From Chitinophaga filiformis (lineage in GTDB: Bacteria > Bacteroidota > Bacteroidia > Chitinophagales > Chitinophagaceae), in assembly GCF_023100805.1 (NCBI RefSeq), contig NZ_CP095855.1, positions 4,939,001 through 5,003,000 of the forward strand: 64,000 nt of DNA, in the 5' to 3' direction. This document shows, one piece after another, positions 18,715 to 27,507 of the stretch (the stretch's first letter is position 1; each line of letters opens with the position of its first letter). The notes beneath the pieces were generated by a model. The model had not been told where the DNA came from. It was given only the letters and a program-made list of their open reading frames with translations, and searched no databases. A program made the position numbers and the translations under genes.

Positions 18715-19851
18715 TTAATCCTGTAATGGCGCCAGCATCTGCTGGTACACCGTTTCTATTTTATGGGTCATGTCCCGTACATCAAAATTTGCCTTCACAC
18801 ACCTGCCGGCATTTTCCTGCAGGCTGCTGCGCAATGCACGGTCCTTTATCAGTCTTTCAATAGCAGCGGCCAGCGCTGTCTCATTCTTAGGCGGCACCAG
18901 CAGGCCTGTTACCTCATGTTCCACCGCCTCCCGGGTACCATCTACGTCGGATGCGATCACCGCTTTGCCCATTGCCATCGCTTCCAGTACTCCTATGGGA
19001 AATCCTTCCCATAGGGAAGGCAGGCAGTAAATGTCAACCGCGTTCAATACAGCCGGTACGTCCTGGCGGAAATTGTCGAACACCACCCTGCCGCTAATGC
19101 CCAGGTCCCCGGCCAACCGTACCGCGGCGGCTTTCAGATCGCCCTCACCTATCATTAACAAGGTAAGGTCCGGAAAGTTGCTGCATACTGTTGCATAGGC
19201 CCTCAACATTCCCAGGGGGTCTTTCTGCTCCGTTATGCGGACAATATACCCGATCACCAGGTGATGGGCCGGAATGCCGTATAAAGCCTTTATATCCGGA
19301 TATTCACCCAGACGGTTGAACTTGTCCAGGTTCACCCCATTTTTGACCACCAGGGACTTAAAATGCCCAAATACGCGCAGCCCTGTCTGGTGATTGGAAT
19401 CGGAAACCGTAATATTGAGCCTGGTATGCTGTGTAATGAACTTCTCAGCCAGTATCCTGGCCTTCCTGTTCCAGGCAGGCAGACTGTCATGGAAAGACCA
19501 TCCGTGGATGGTATATATCACCGGCAGGCCCAGTGTACGTGCGGCCCAAAGTACGTTAGTATTGGCGCGGGTACCATGTACATGTACGATATCTATCCGC
19601 TGTTCCTTCAGGAGTTGTTTCACCTTTCTCCATACCTTAATGTCAAAGGCTTTCTCGGTATGAATAACGTGGGCGGGTATACCCAGCTGGGTAAGGGACG
19701 TGATCATCGGGCCATCGGTAAAGGATAGCACCACCGGCTCGAACAGGCTTTTGTCAAGGTACCGGACGAGGTCCAGCACATGGCTTTCCCCCCCTCCAAT
19801 TTTGCCCTGTCGGATCGTTTGTAAAACCCTGATCTTCTTAATCTCTTCCAT
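18715..19851 (-). CDS. GT4-family glycosyltransferase
   Basis: A 378-residue GT-B glycosyltransferase. The N-terminal glycine-rich loop GKIGGGESHVLDLVRYL and the C-terminal EGFPIGVLEAMAMGKAVIAS, an E-x7-E pattern with donor-binding residues, are diagnostic for GT4. It transfers a sugar from a nucleotide donor with retention, probably onto the lipid-linked EPS intermediate. It lies in the leftward EPS operon, 3 bases after the asparagine-synthase-like gene. Donor and linkage cannot be predicted. Confidence 0.93.
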   Translation of the reverse strand: MEEIKKIRVLQTIRQGKIGGGESHVLDLVRYLDKSLFEPVVLSFTDGPMITSLTQLGIPAHVIHTEKAFDIKVWRKVKQLLKEQRIDIVHVHGTRANTNVLWAARTLGLPVIYTIHGWSFHDSLPAWNRKARILAEKFITQHTRLNITVSDSNHQTGLRVFGHFKSLVVKNGVNLDKFNRLGEYPDIKALYGIPAHHLVIGYIVRITEQKDPLGMLRAYATVCSNFPDLTLLMIGEGDLKAAAVRLAGDLGISGRVVFDNFRQDVPAVLNAVDIYCLPSLWEGFPIGVLEAMAMGKAVIASDVDGTREAVEHEVTGLLVPPKNETALAAAIERLIKDRALRSSLQENAGRCVKANFDVRDMTHKIETVYQQMLAPLQD

Positions 19852-19854
19852 CTT

Positions 19855-21756
19855 TTACAATTGTTCCATCCACCGGCTATACCACAACTGGAATACGAGG
19901 ATATTCCAGAGTTTCTGGTGACTTACCTTTCCGCCGTCAAAATAGTTCTGTTTCAGTGTTTCGATATGCGCCGGATCAAAAAGCCCGGTCTGCTCCAGTT
20001 TGGCAGGCGATAAATAATACGCCATCTGTTCTTTCAATTCATCTCTGAACCAATGTGTGAGCGGGGCGATAAACGGTCTTTTAGGACGGTCCATCAGTGT
20101 TTTCGGTATATACTGGTGTACGATTTCTTTGAGGATGTATTTGTTAACCTTATTCTTTACTTTCACGTGTGCAGGCACCTTTGCCAGGAATTCCACCAGC
20201 CGGTGATCCAGCATAGGCTCGCGGCCCTCAATGCTTACTGACATGGTTGCCCTGTCTACTTTAACCAGGTTGTTGTCTACCAGGAAGGTTTTATAATCCA
20301 CAGACAGCAGGCGGTTCAATGCATCATTGATATTGTTCAGTTCCCCGTTCATATCAAAGTTTGTCTTGTAGGTACAGTGTGCACCTCCCAGGTAGCTGGC
20401 CGCTTCTGTTTCTGTAATATACTGACTGATATATTTCAATGCCTGCTGTGACTTACCCGATGCCCAGATCAGTTTCATCTTTTCATAACGGCTGGCAAAG
20501 TTGTATTGTTTATTGAAGTAAGGAATACTGGCAGGATTTACCAGTTTCATCACCTTGCTTACCACCCCCTGCAGCGACTTGGGAATACGTTCTGTGTATT
20601 GCAGGGATTGGTTGAATTTATTATATCCGGCAAAGAGCTCGTCCCCCCCGTCTGCAGAAAGTACCACCTTTACCTGCTTTGCAGCCAGTTTACTGACCAG
20701 CGTGGTGGGAACGGTGGAATTATCGGCAAAAGGCTCGTCGTAAATCTCGGGCAGATGATCAAGTATATCCCTTGCATCTGAGGGGCCCACAATCCATTCG
20801 GTATGGTCGGTGCCCAGGTGCTGTGCTATCCGGCGGGCTTCTTTGGATTCATCGAAGGCGGCTTCTTTATAGCCAATGGTGAATGTCTTCAGACGGCTAC
20901 CGGAAGAAGCCTGCAGTATGGCTGCCACGCTGGAGCTGTCATAACCACCGCTCAGGAAAACCCCAACGGGAACGTCGGCCACCATCCGGTATTTGTAGGC
21001 GCTCTCCATCAGTTCTTTGGTATGACGGATGATGTCACCTTCATACATGCCTGTCAGCGGCTGGCGGTAAGCATCCAGCACGCTCCAGTACTCGGAGGTG
21101 GTCAATGCCTTGTTCTTCAGCGAAAGGTGCATGAAATGTCCCGGTTTCAGCTTATGCGTATGCTCGAAGATGGTATATGGCGCGGGAATGTAGCTATATT
21201 GGAGGAACAGTGATACACTGTTCACATCGATCTTTTTCTCAAAAGCGGGGAAACGGCTGAAGCTTTTCAACTCTGAAGCAAACAGCAGCACATTGTTGTG
21301 CCAGTAGTAGTAAAGCGGTTTTACCCCCGCCCTGTCGCGGCAGAAGATCACCTGTTGTTCTTCGCTGTCGTAGATCACAAAGGCAAACATACCAATACAA
21401 TGGTCCACGATCTTTTCTTTCCAGCAGTCGTAGCCTTTGATCAGCACTTCAGTATCGCTGCTGGATGTAAAATGATACCCCTGGTGTTCCAGTTCGCGGC
21501 GTATTTCTTTAAAGTTGTATACCTCACCGTTGAAGATCATAGTATACTGTTTAAAATGCATCGGCTGATGCCCGCCGCTGGAAAGGTCGAGGATGGACAG
21601 ACGGCGCTGGCCCAGCCCGATCAATGCATTAGGGTGTTCAAACACTTCATAGCCGCCGTCGTCGGGACCACGATGCAGCAATGCATCCGTCATGTCTTTC
21701 AGCACCGGGAGGCTCGCTTTTTTGGAGAAATCAATAAACCCTGCTATGCCACACAT
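19855..21756 (-). CDS. asnB: Asparagine synthase-like glutamine-dependent amidotransferase
   Basis: A 633-residue protein. The start is taken at the ATG at 21754-21756 because Cys must be residue 2 (MCGIAGFID) to serve as the class II glutaminase nucleophile; an upstream in-frame ATG at 21792 would bury it. The N-terminal GATase II domain (RGPDDGG, FNGEVYNF) is followed by the synthetase domain with the PP-loop SGGYDSS at 269-275. Homologues in polysaccharide loci amidate uronic acids, using glutamine and ATP, rather than aspartate. Its start overlaps the end of the upstream GT2 gene by 13 bases, so it is translationally coupled within the EPS operon and probably decorates the glycan. Confidence 0.9.
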   Translation of the reverse strand: MCGIAGFIDFSKKASLPVLKDMTDALLHRGPDDGGYEVFEHPNALIGLGQRRLSILDLSSGGHQPMHFKQYTMIFNGEVYNFKEIRRELEHQGYHFTSSSDTEVLIKGYDCWKEKIVDHCIGMFAFVIYDSEEQQVIFCRDRAGVKPLYYYWHNNVLLFASELKSFSRFPAFEKKIDVNSVSLFLQYSYIPAPYTIFEHTHKLKPGHFMHLSLKNKALTTSEYWSVLDAYRQPLTGMYEGDIIRHTKELMESAYKYRMVADVPVGVFLSGGYDSSSVAAILQASSGSRLKTFTIGYKEAAFDESKEARRIAQHLGTDHTEWIVGPSDARDILDHLPEIYDEPFADNSTVPTTLVSKLAAKQVKVVLSADGGDELFAGYNKFNQSLQYTERIPKSLQGVVSKVMKLVNPASIPYFNKQYNFASRYEKMKLIWASGKSQQALKYISQYITETEAASYLGGAHCTYKTNFDMNGELNNINDALNRLLSVDYKTFLVDNNLVKVDRATMSVSIEGREPMLDHRLVEFLAKVPAHVKVKNKVNKYILKEIVHQYIPKTLMDRPKRPFIAPLTHWFRDELKEQMAYYLSPAKLEQTGLFDPAHIETLKQNYFDGGKVSHQKLWNILVFQLWYSRWMEQL

Positions 21757-22667
21757 GGTAATAATTTTAGTTGACGATGTTTTACGTTCCACATAATGCC
21801 CTTCCAGAAAGCCCTTAGGTGTTCCTTCTCTTTATTGAGAATGAATTGTAACGTATTCTTGGGAATGGTAAACAAGGTCAGGTACAGTAAAAAGATGATC
21901 CGGTTAGGTAATGCCACGTTCCTTCGCATGAACAGTATCCTGTTCCTGGTAAGATAGTAGGTCTTTAATGGACTGTTCTTACCCGTGGACATTGATTCTT
22001 TATGGTAGATAAGTGATTTATACTGATAATAGATCTTATATCCCTTACGCTTGATTTGCTCGCACCAGTCAAACTCTTCATAATACAGGAAGTATACCTC
22101 CGGCATCAGCCCTACTTCTTTCAATACGGAAGCTTTGGTCATCATGCCGCCGCCGTGTGCATAGTTGGTAGCAGAGACCTGGTCATACTGGCCCTGGTCG
22201 GGCTCTTTACAACCGATCATACTGTTCCTTCCGGTGAATACATCTACCGACTGATAACCGGCGTATTCGATAATGCCTTTATGGAAGAAGTAATGAAATT
22301 TGGGGCTGACCATCCCTGCATCAGGATGCGCGTAAAAGACTTCCAGCAGGCCTTCTATCAGGCCATCGGTAAATTCGGTATCATTATTTACAAGAAAAAT
22401 ATACTCGCCTGTGGCCTCACGGATGCCCAGGTTATTACCACCGGCAAAACCTTTGTTGCTTTCACTCCTGATCACCTTTACCGCGGGGTAAACTTCCAGC
22501 AATGCGGCGGTGGGGTCTTCCACAGAAGCATTGTCCACAACGATCACTTCCACGTTGCGGTAACTGTTCCTGCTGATAGAAACCAGCAATTCACATGTAA
22601 CGCTGCTTGTATTATAGTTGACCGTTACAATGGAAACAAGCGGTGCTATTTTATTTTCCTGTAACAT
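21744..22667 (-). CDS. GT2-family glycosyltransferase (rhamnosyltransferase-like)
   Basis: A 307-residue GT-A enzyme. VSIVTVNYNTSSVTCELL begins the nucleotide-binding fold, with VVDNASVED, the metal-binding FLVNNDTEF and the acceptor-side GGGMMTK. This pattern is common to the WbbL/rhamnosyltransferase subgroup of GT2. No membrane helices are obvious apart from a weak hydrophobic stretch near the C-terminus. It overlaps the following asnB-like gene by 13 bases and the preceding GT2 gene by 17 bases, indicating tight coupling. Confidence 0.92.
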   Translation of the reverse strand: MLQENKIAPLVSIVTVNYNTSSVTCELLVSISRNSYRNVEVIVVDNASVEDPTAALLEVYPAVKVIRSESNKGFAGGNNLGIREATGEYIFLVNNDTEFTDGLIEGLLEVFYAHPDAGMVSPKFHYFFHKGIIEYAGYQSVDVFTGRNSMIGCKEPDQGQYDQVSATNYAHGGGMMTKASVLKEVGLMPEVYFLYYEEFDWCEQIKRKGYKIYYQYKSLIYHKESMSTGKNSPLKTYYLTRNRILFMRRNVALPNRIIFLLYLTLFTIPKNTLQFILNKEKEHLRAFWKGIMWNVKHRQLKLLPCVA

Positions 22668-23862
22668 TGACCAGGGGATTATCGATAGTTGTTTTGGAAT
22701 GCTTTGTATGAATGAAGGTCTTATCAGCGCCTTTGAGCTTGAATACCAGTGAGAGCATGATACCTACTACATGGGGAAGGTTCATTAATACAGTGAGCAG
22801 GTATTTTGAGTAGAATTTACCGGGAAGCGGCAACATCATACTGATCACGAATGCGCCAAGGCAGATAGCCCAGGCAGATAAGGGCAGTGTGAGGTACTTA
22901 CCGAATACCAGGTAGATGCCAGTCATGAACACTACACCTGCCAGCAACAGCATACGTGGCAGTAACATATTCTGGCCTACGGACATATAAAAATAGTCAA
23001 TACGGCCTTTCAGCAATGCCCTGAACCCACGAGTAAAGTAATGGCGGAGGTATACGAACTGGCTGGACAGCCAGCGTTTGCGCTGGCTTTCGAATGCGGC
23101 TGCATTGGCCACCTTCTCATCAAATATGAGCGCCTCTTCGAGGTAGTGGATCTTATACCCTTTATCCACCAGCAGTTGTTGCAGTACCTTATCAAAACCG
23201 CCGGTAGCTTCTGTTTCCAGCAGGGCCTGTTTCATCAGCTGATATTCGAAGCCAATGCCGGAACCAATAATGGAAGCAGAGAGCCCAAGCGCATTGGCGC
23301 CTTTGCGGTTAATGTGATTGGCGATCATTTCATTGGCAGCATCCAGGATGGCGAAAGGAGAATCCATGTTCTTTGCTACACGCTGGGCCTGTATGATGTG
23401 GTACCCCTGCTGGTAGGCAATATTGATCTTCTGCAGAAAATCGGGCGCCGGGATGTTGTCAGCATCAGCGATCACCGCCATATCATATATATTATCATCC
23501 AGCTGCGCAAATGCGGCATTCAGTGATTTTGCTTTTGTGCTCTTCTTAAAAGAGACAGGGATCACGGTGATACCCTCCTCTTCAAGCGTCTGGATCGTTG
23601 CCGGTTTCAGGGAATCGGCAATAACAATCACTTTATAGCAGTTGGCCGGATAATCGAGCGATTCATAACTGATCGCTGCGTGAAGGATGATATCATCTTC
23701 CTTATAGGCAGGTACCAGGATGGCGATCCTGCAATAGGCCGCAACATCTTCGGTAATTTTAGTTTTCTTCGGAAAGAATTTACCGGCAACAGAGAACAAG
23801 AGGTTGTACAATACGCAGCCTCCGAGGTATCCGAATATGATTAATTCAATCGTAAGGATCAT
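22651..23862 (-). CDS. Membrane-bound processive-type GT2 glycosyltransferase
   Basis: A 403-residue protein with an N-terminal membrane helix, a GT2 catalytic domain and two or three C-terminal helices. Motifs are LVPAYKEDD, VIADADNIP (the DxD-like site), and QRKRW at about 253-257, the Q-x-x-R-W signature of cellulose-, chitin- and hyaluronan-synthase-like enzymes. This suggests a membrane glycosyltransferase that may be processive, although many EPS GT2 enzymes with this motif add single sugars. Its start codon overlaps the stop of the sugar transferase gene by one base (TAATG). Confidence 0.88.
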   Translation of the reverse strand: MILTIELIIFGYLGGCVLYNLLFSVAGKFFPKKTKITEDVAAYCRIAILVPAYKEDDIILHAAISYESLDYPANCYKVIVIADSLKPATIQTLEEEGITVIPVSFKKSTKAKSLNAAFAQLDDNIYDMAVIADADNIPAPDFLQKINIAYQQGYHIIQAQRVAKNMDSPFAILDAANEMIANHINRKGANALGLSASIIGSGIGFEYQLMKQALLETEATGGFDKVLQQLLVDKGYKIHYLEEALIFDEKVANAAAFESQRKRWLSSQFVYLRHYFTRGFRALLKGRIDYFYMSVGQNMLLPRMLLLAGVVFMTGIYLVFGKYLTLPLSAWAICLGAFVISMMLPLPGKFYSKYLLTVLMNLPHVVGIMLSLVFKLKGADKTFIHTKHSKTTIDNPLVNVTGK

Positions 23863-25022
23863 TATACATTATCTTTTTGTATTAACGCTTTCGGAGTGTT
23901 GGCCATAATCCACATGTCGTAGGTGAAGCTATGCGAATTGGAATAATTGATGTCCAATGCTATTCTTTCTTCTACAGACATATCTTTCTTTCCCCTTTTA
24001 CTGATCTGCCAGAGACCGGTGATGCCTGCCGGCGCCAGGAAGCGCTGTGCCCATTCATCTGTGGTCAGTGCAGCCGCTTCGTATAGTGGTAAGGGTCTGT
24101 TACCAACGAGCGACATATCTCCTATCAATACATTCAAAAGCTGTGGAAGTTCATCAAGGCTGGTGTTCCTTAAAAAGGCGCCGAAACGGGTTACCCGGGG
24201 GTCATTGGATACTTTATAGAAAACCGGGCCATTACCGTCCTTATATTGATTCAGGTGTTGCAGCTGCTGCAGTTTTTTGTCTGCATCTGCTACCATCGTT
24301 CTGAACTTGTAGAATTTGAATACCTGGTAGTTCCTGCCGGCGCGGCGTGCTGCATAAAACACGGGGCCCTTGGACTCCAGTTTAATGATAACGGCGATTA
24401 ACAATAAAAGGGGGCTGATGGCAATCAGCAGGCAGCTGGCAACAACGATATCAAAAGTTCTTTTCAGTACAGCGTTCAGGGTTCTTTTAGTCCTGATCTT
24501 TTTACCGCCATTGACAACTGTCAGCGGAGGATAGGTGTTCAGTTGTTTGAATTTGCTGATGAAAGATATTTTAGATGGTAATTTGGGAAGACATTTTGCC
24601 GTAATGATCTCGTCGATGAAGGTATATTTCTTCGCCGCGGTTTTCATTTCAGGAGTGATCTCAGCCACGTCCACGTAAAGCAGGAAAGGAATGCAGGAGT
24701 AGCTGGATTCCTTCTTCAGGTATTCTTTCCAGGCGTTCAGCCCCTTCTGGTTATCAACGTTGGACCGGTATATAATAACGCCCGGCCTTCTTCTGAAGAC
24801 AGATTGCAATTGTTCCATCGTTGCAGCAGCGGAATCAAAATCCTGTGCAAAGAAACACTTGTACCCCGCATCTTCAAATTCGGGGGCGTTCATATGTTGC
24901 CCTACAAACAGCACAATATTGCTGTCAGCCATTATCTGACGGGGCATTGCCTGTTCACATTCTTCAAACTGCTTTGGGGCCGCATTTTTCAATACGCTCA
25001 GTTCAGGTGTAAATGTATTCAT
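23862..25022 (-). CDS. Polyprenyl glycosylphosphotransferase with receiver-like N-terminal domain
   Basis: A 386-residue enzyme that should start EPS repeat-unit synthesis by moving a sugar-1-phosphate onto undecaprenyl phosphate. The C-terminal bacterial sugar transferase domain (~190-380) has KFYKFRTM, DELPQLLNVL, MSLVGNRPL and AGITGLWQI, all standard, after a single membrane helix. Instead of the usual four- or five-helix or CoA-binding-like N-terminus, residues ~30-165 look like a degenerate response-regulator receiver fold (VLFVG, PGVIIYRSN, SCIPFLLYVD, FIDEIITA) without an obvious phospho-acceptor Asp. It is the first biosynthetic gene of the leftward operon and follows a stand-alone response regulator. 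Confidence 0.88.
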   Translation of the reverse strand: MNTFTPELSVLKNAAPKQFEECEQAMPRQIMADSNIVLFVGQHMNAPEFEDAGYKCFFAQDFDSAAATMEQLQSVFRRRPGVIIYRSNVDNQKGLNAWKEYLKKESSYSCIPFLLYVDVAEITPEMKTAAKKYTFIDEIITAKCLPKLPSKISFISKFKQLNTYPPLTVVNGGKKIRTKRTLNAVLKRTFDIVVASCLLIAISPLLLLIAVIIKLESKGPVFYAARRAGRNYQVFKFYKFRTMVADADKKLQQLQHLNQYKDGNGPVFYKVSNDPRVTRFGAFLRNTSLDELPQLLNVLIGDMSLVGNRPLPLYEAAALTTDEWAQRFLAPAGITGLWQISKRGKKDMSVEERIALDINYSNSHSFTYDMWIMANTPKALIQKDNV

Positions 25023-25067
25023 GCTAACAAAGGAATTAATGGTTACATACTGATTATATATTTAGTG

Positions 25068-25460
25068 CTACGAAAAAGCAGGTACATGCTGAGCTCTCAA
25101 CACATGATCAATTGTATCCAGTAAGATTACGGGATCAAAAGGCTTTTTGATAATCGTCTTGATGTTACCGGGGCGTATATTGGCAAACGACTCTTTAGTG
25201 TCATGCACACCGGAAAGCACCATGAGAGGTATATGCTGATACAGATTACTTTCGGTCATGAACTCAATGAGTTCCCATCCGTTGATGTTCGGCATCTGGA
25301 GATCCGTGATCACCAGGTCGGGGATATTGCCGTTTTTAAGCCAGGCCATAGCAGCCAGACCATCACACGCTGAAACAACGTTGTAGGTCCTGTTTAGCAT
25401 CACTTCCAGTAAATATCGGATGGGTAAACTATCATCTATAATTAAAACTGTTTTTTTCAC
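25068..25460 (-). CDS. Stand-alone response regulator receiver (CheY-like)
   Basis: A 130-residue single receiver domain with no output domain. It has the acidic pair D9-D10, phospho-acceptor D53 in VITDLQMP, the conserved Ser at 83 and the Lys-Pro switch (KKP, K106). It should relay phosphorylation by protein contact. It lies 45 bases upstream of the EPS-initiating transferase on the same strand, so it could be the first gene of that operon and a regulator of EPS assembly. No histidine kinase is present in the window. Confidence 0.92.
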   Translation of the reverse strand: MKKTVLIIDDSLPIRYLLEVMLNRTYNVVSACDGLAAMAWLKNGNIPDLVITDLQMPNINGWELIEFMTESNLYQHIPLMVLSGVHDTKESFANIRPGNIKTIIKKPFDPVILLDTIDHVLRAQHVPAFS

Positions 25461-25945
25461 CTTTAACCAATTTAATATTACAAATAGATCCCAATACGGT
25501 TAAGCATTGGAAAAATTAGTGTTCGTTGGCTTTAAATTGGATAAGGTTTTACGGAATTAAAAAAACAGTTTCTCAGGGGATATGAAAGAAAAGAATCAAA
25601 TATGGTTTCTTTTAAAACGCTTGCACTAAAATACGAAAGTAATTCTTAACTACAAGCTCTAAATTTTCGCAATAGTATTGTCCTTAAAAAAACAACGATG
25701 TAAAAATATAATACTTTATTCATTTCCCAATATGTTTTTGGTAAACGGCTGTTTTTTTTGGGTGAATGCGCAAGAAATTATCGTAAACGGATATTCAATG
25801 CCTTCGCACACTCATTTTTTTTAAATGTAGCATACGCTGCTGAAAAAATACTGCACAATTATTATACTTTTGCGGTGAACCCCCTTGTGGGATTGTTCTG
25901 TAACGTGCTACAACGCTCAGTTTATCCCCTCAATCTATATATATT
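25461..25945. promoter_or_regulatory. Divergent intergenic region between the two EPS gene blocks
   Basis: About 485 bp that separates the leftward operon (starting with the response regulator) from the rightward block (starting with a GT2). It is AT-rich with long A and T runs. Rightward there is a TACTTTTG box at 25865-25872, 73 bases before the GT2 start. No gene is supported; the 63-codon frame at 25758 ends just inside the GT2 start and lacks protein-like features. Confidence 0.55.
25865..25872 (+). promoter_or_regulatory. Candidate -7 box TACTTTTG for the rightward EPS block
   Basis: Full match to TAnnTTTG upstream of the GT2 gene at 25946. The same octamer precedes the 27508 giant gene (27252) and occurs upstream of the subtilase gene (59878). 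Confidence 0.45.
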
Positions 25946-27136
25946 ATGACTCTGATCTCAGTGATCTTCTGGTGCAGCCTCTTTCTTGTTTGCTATAGTT
26001 ATATAGGATATGGTATACTACTTTATATAGTAATTAGACTGCGCCGTTATTTTGTAGGCCCCAGACAAACGGATGAAAGAACGCCCTTCACTCCGGAGGT
26101 GACCCTTATGGTGGCTGCCTACAATGAGGAGGCCTTTATCAGGGAGAAGATAGCCAACACACTCGCCCTGAACTATCCGGCGGAAAAGGTACAGATCATC
26201 TTTGTAACCGATGGCAGTACCGACAACACCAATAATATAATAAGGAGTTACCCCCGGATCACATTGCTTTATGAACCGGAGCGCAATGGCAAGACGATGG
26301 CGGTAAACAGGGCCATGAAATATGTGAAGACGCCATTTGTAGTATTTTCAGATGCCAACACCTTATTAAATAAGGACGTCCTGCCTTGTCTCATGCGGCA
26401 TTTCAGCGATGAACAGACCGGTGCAGTGGCAGGTGAAAAAAAGATCATAGTAGCGAAACAGGCAGAGGCGGAAGGCGCAGGGGAAGGAATGTACTGGAAA
26501 TATGAGTCATTATTAAAGAAGTGGGATGCTGAACTATATAGTGTAATGGGAGCTGCCGGTGAACTATTTGCTATACGCACCGCCTTATATGAGGATATCC
26601 CCGCAGACACTATCCTGGATGACTTTATGATCTCTTTCGGTATAAATAAAAAAGGATACAAAGTGGCTTACGCCCCTGACGCCTATGCCCAGGAGACGCC
26701 TTCTGCTTCGCTGGAAGACGAATATAAACGCAAGGTCCGCATCAGTGCCGGAGGCTTTCAATCAATGAGCCGGCTGCTCGATCTGCTGAACATCTTCCGT
26801 TATCCCAAAATTACCTGGCAGTATGTTTCACATCGTGTATTCCGCTGGACAGTTGCACCATTATGTCTACTGTTGGCACTACTAACTAACGTAATATTAT
26901 GTGCATCCGGCGCACCGGCCGTCTACTGGCTTATACTGTTCCTGCAGGTAGCATTTTATGGTATGGCTTTGGTAGGATATATGCTCGCAAGAAGACAGGT
27001 GAAAAGTAAAGTGTTCTATATACCCTTTTATTTTGTGTTTATGAATGTGGCCGTGTATCAAGGGTTTGGCCGTTTTGTAAGAAAGAAACAGTCTGCAGTA
27101 TGGGACCGCTCACAACGTCAATTAACCACGGGGTGA
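25946..27136 (+). CDS. Membrane GT2 glycosyltransferase (cellulose-synthase-like)
   Basis: A 396-residue protein with one N-terminal and three C-terminal membrane helices around a GT2 domain. Motifs are AAYNEEAFIREKIANTL, VTDGSTDNT, the DxD-like SDANTLL near residue 130, and ASLEDEYKRKVRIS near 253, where an Arg replaces the usual QxxRW end; it resembles chitooligosaccharide synthase/poly-GlcNAc synthase-like proteins. Its role is EPS chain or side-chain synthesis. It is the first gene of the rightward EPS block, separated from the next gene by a 371 bp regulatory gap. Confidence 0.9.
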   Translation: MTLISVIFWCSLFLVCYSYIGYGILLYIVIRLRRYFVGPRQTDERTPFTPEVTLMVAAYNEEAFIREKIANTLALNYPAEKVQIIFVTDGSTDNTNNIIRSYPRITLLYEPERNGKTMAVNRAMKYVKTPFVVFSDANTLLNKDVLPCLMRHFSDEQTGAVAGEKKIIVAKQAEAEGAGEGMYWKYESLLKKWDAELYSVMGAAGELFAIRTALYEDIPADTILDDFMISFGINKKGYKVAYAPDAYAQETPSASLEDEYKRKVRISAGGFQSMSRLLDLLNIFRYPKITWQYVSHRVFRWTVAPLCLLLALLTNVILCASGAPAVYWLILFLQVAFYGMALVGYMLARRQVKSKVFYIPFYFVFMNVAVYQGFGRFVRKKQSAVWDRSQRQLTTG

Positions 27137-27507
27137 GACGTACTTCTTACACTTACCGTTCACTTGTGTTACTTCACCAATTGTTTTATATCGTTCACCC
27201 TTAAAAAACAGATTTTCGCTAAAAAAGTCTACAACTATAAAAATATACACTTACTTTTGGAACTTGAACCGAGTACACTGGGCTTAATCCTTATCTGATT
27301 AATAAGAAAGCTACCAAGTGTGATGTAATTTCCTAACCTCATCCTACATAAAAGCCAATCTGGTAGTTATTCTCTTTTCGGGACTATCAATTTTAATTTT
27401 GCCATCTCCTCTGATCTGCCAGCCCTGAAAGCTTTGGGCTATTATTTATTTATTTCTGGCTAATCACCGGGTAACGCCCCGATTGTCCATAATATATATT
27501 TTCTTTT
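27137..27507 (+). promoter_or_regulatory. Promoter and long leader before the 2328-residue esterase gene
   Basis: No gene is present. Two TAnnTTTG matches are visible: TACTTTTG at 27252-27259 and TAATTTTG at 27394-27401. The first would give a leader of about 240 bases, the second about 100. Between the second box and the ATG is a small hairpin (AGCCC near 27421 with GGGCT near 27436, enclosing AAAGCTTT). Confidence 0.5.

Noticed and set aside
21757..21792. Upstream start for the asparagine-synthase-like gene
   Set aside because: It would place 12 residues before the catalytic Cys2, which must be exposed.
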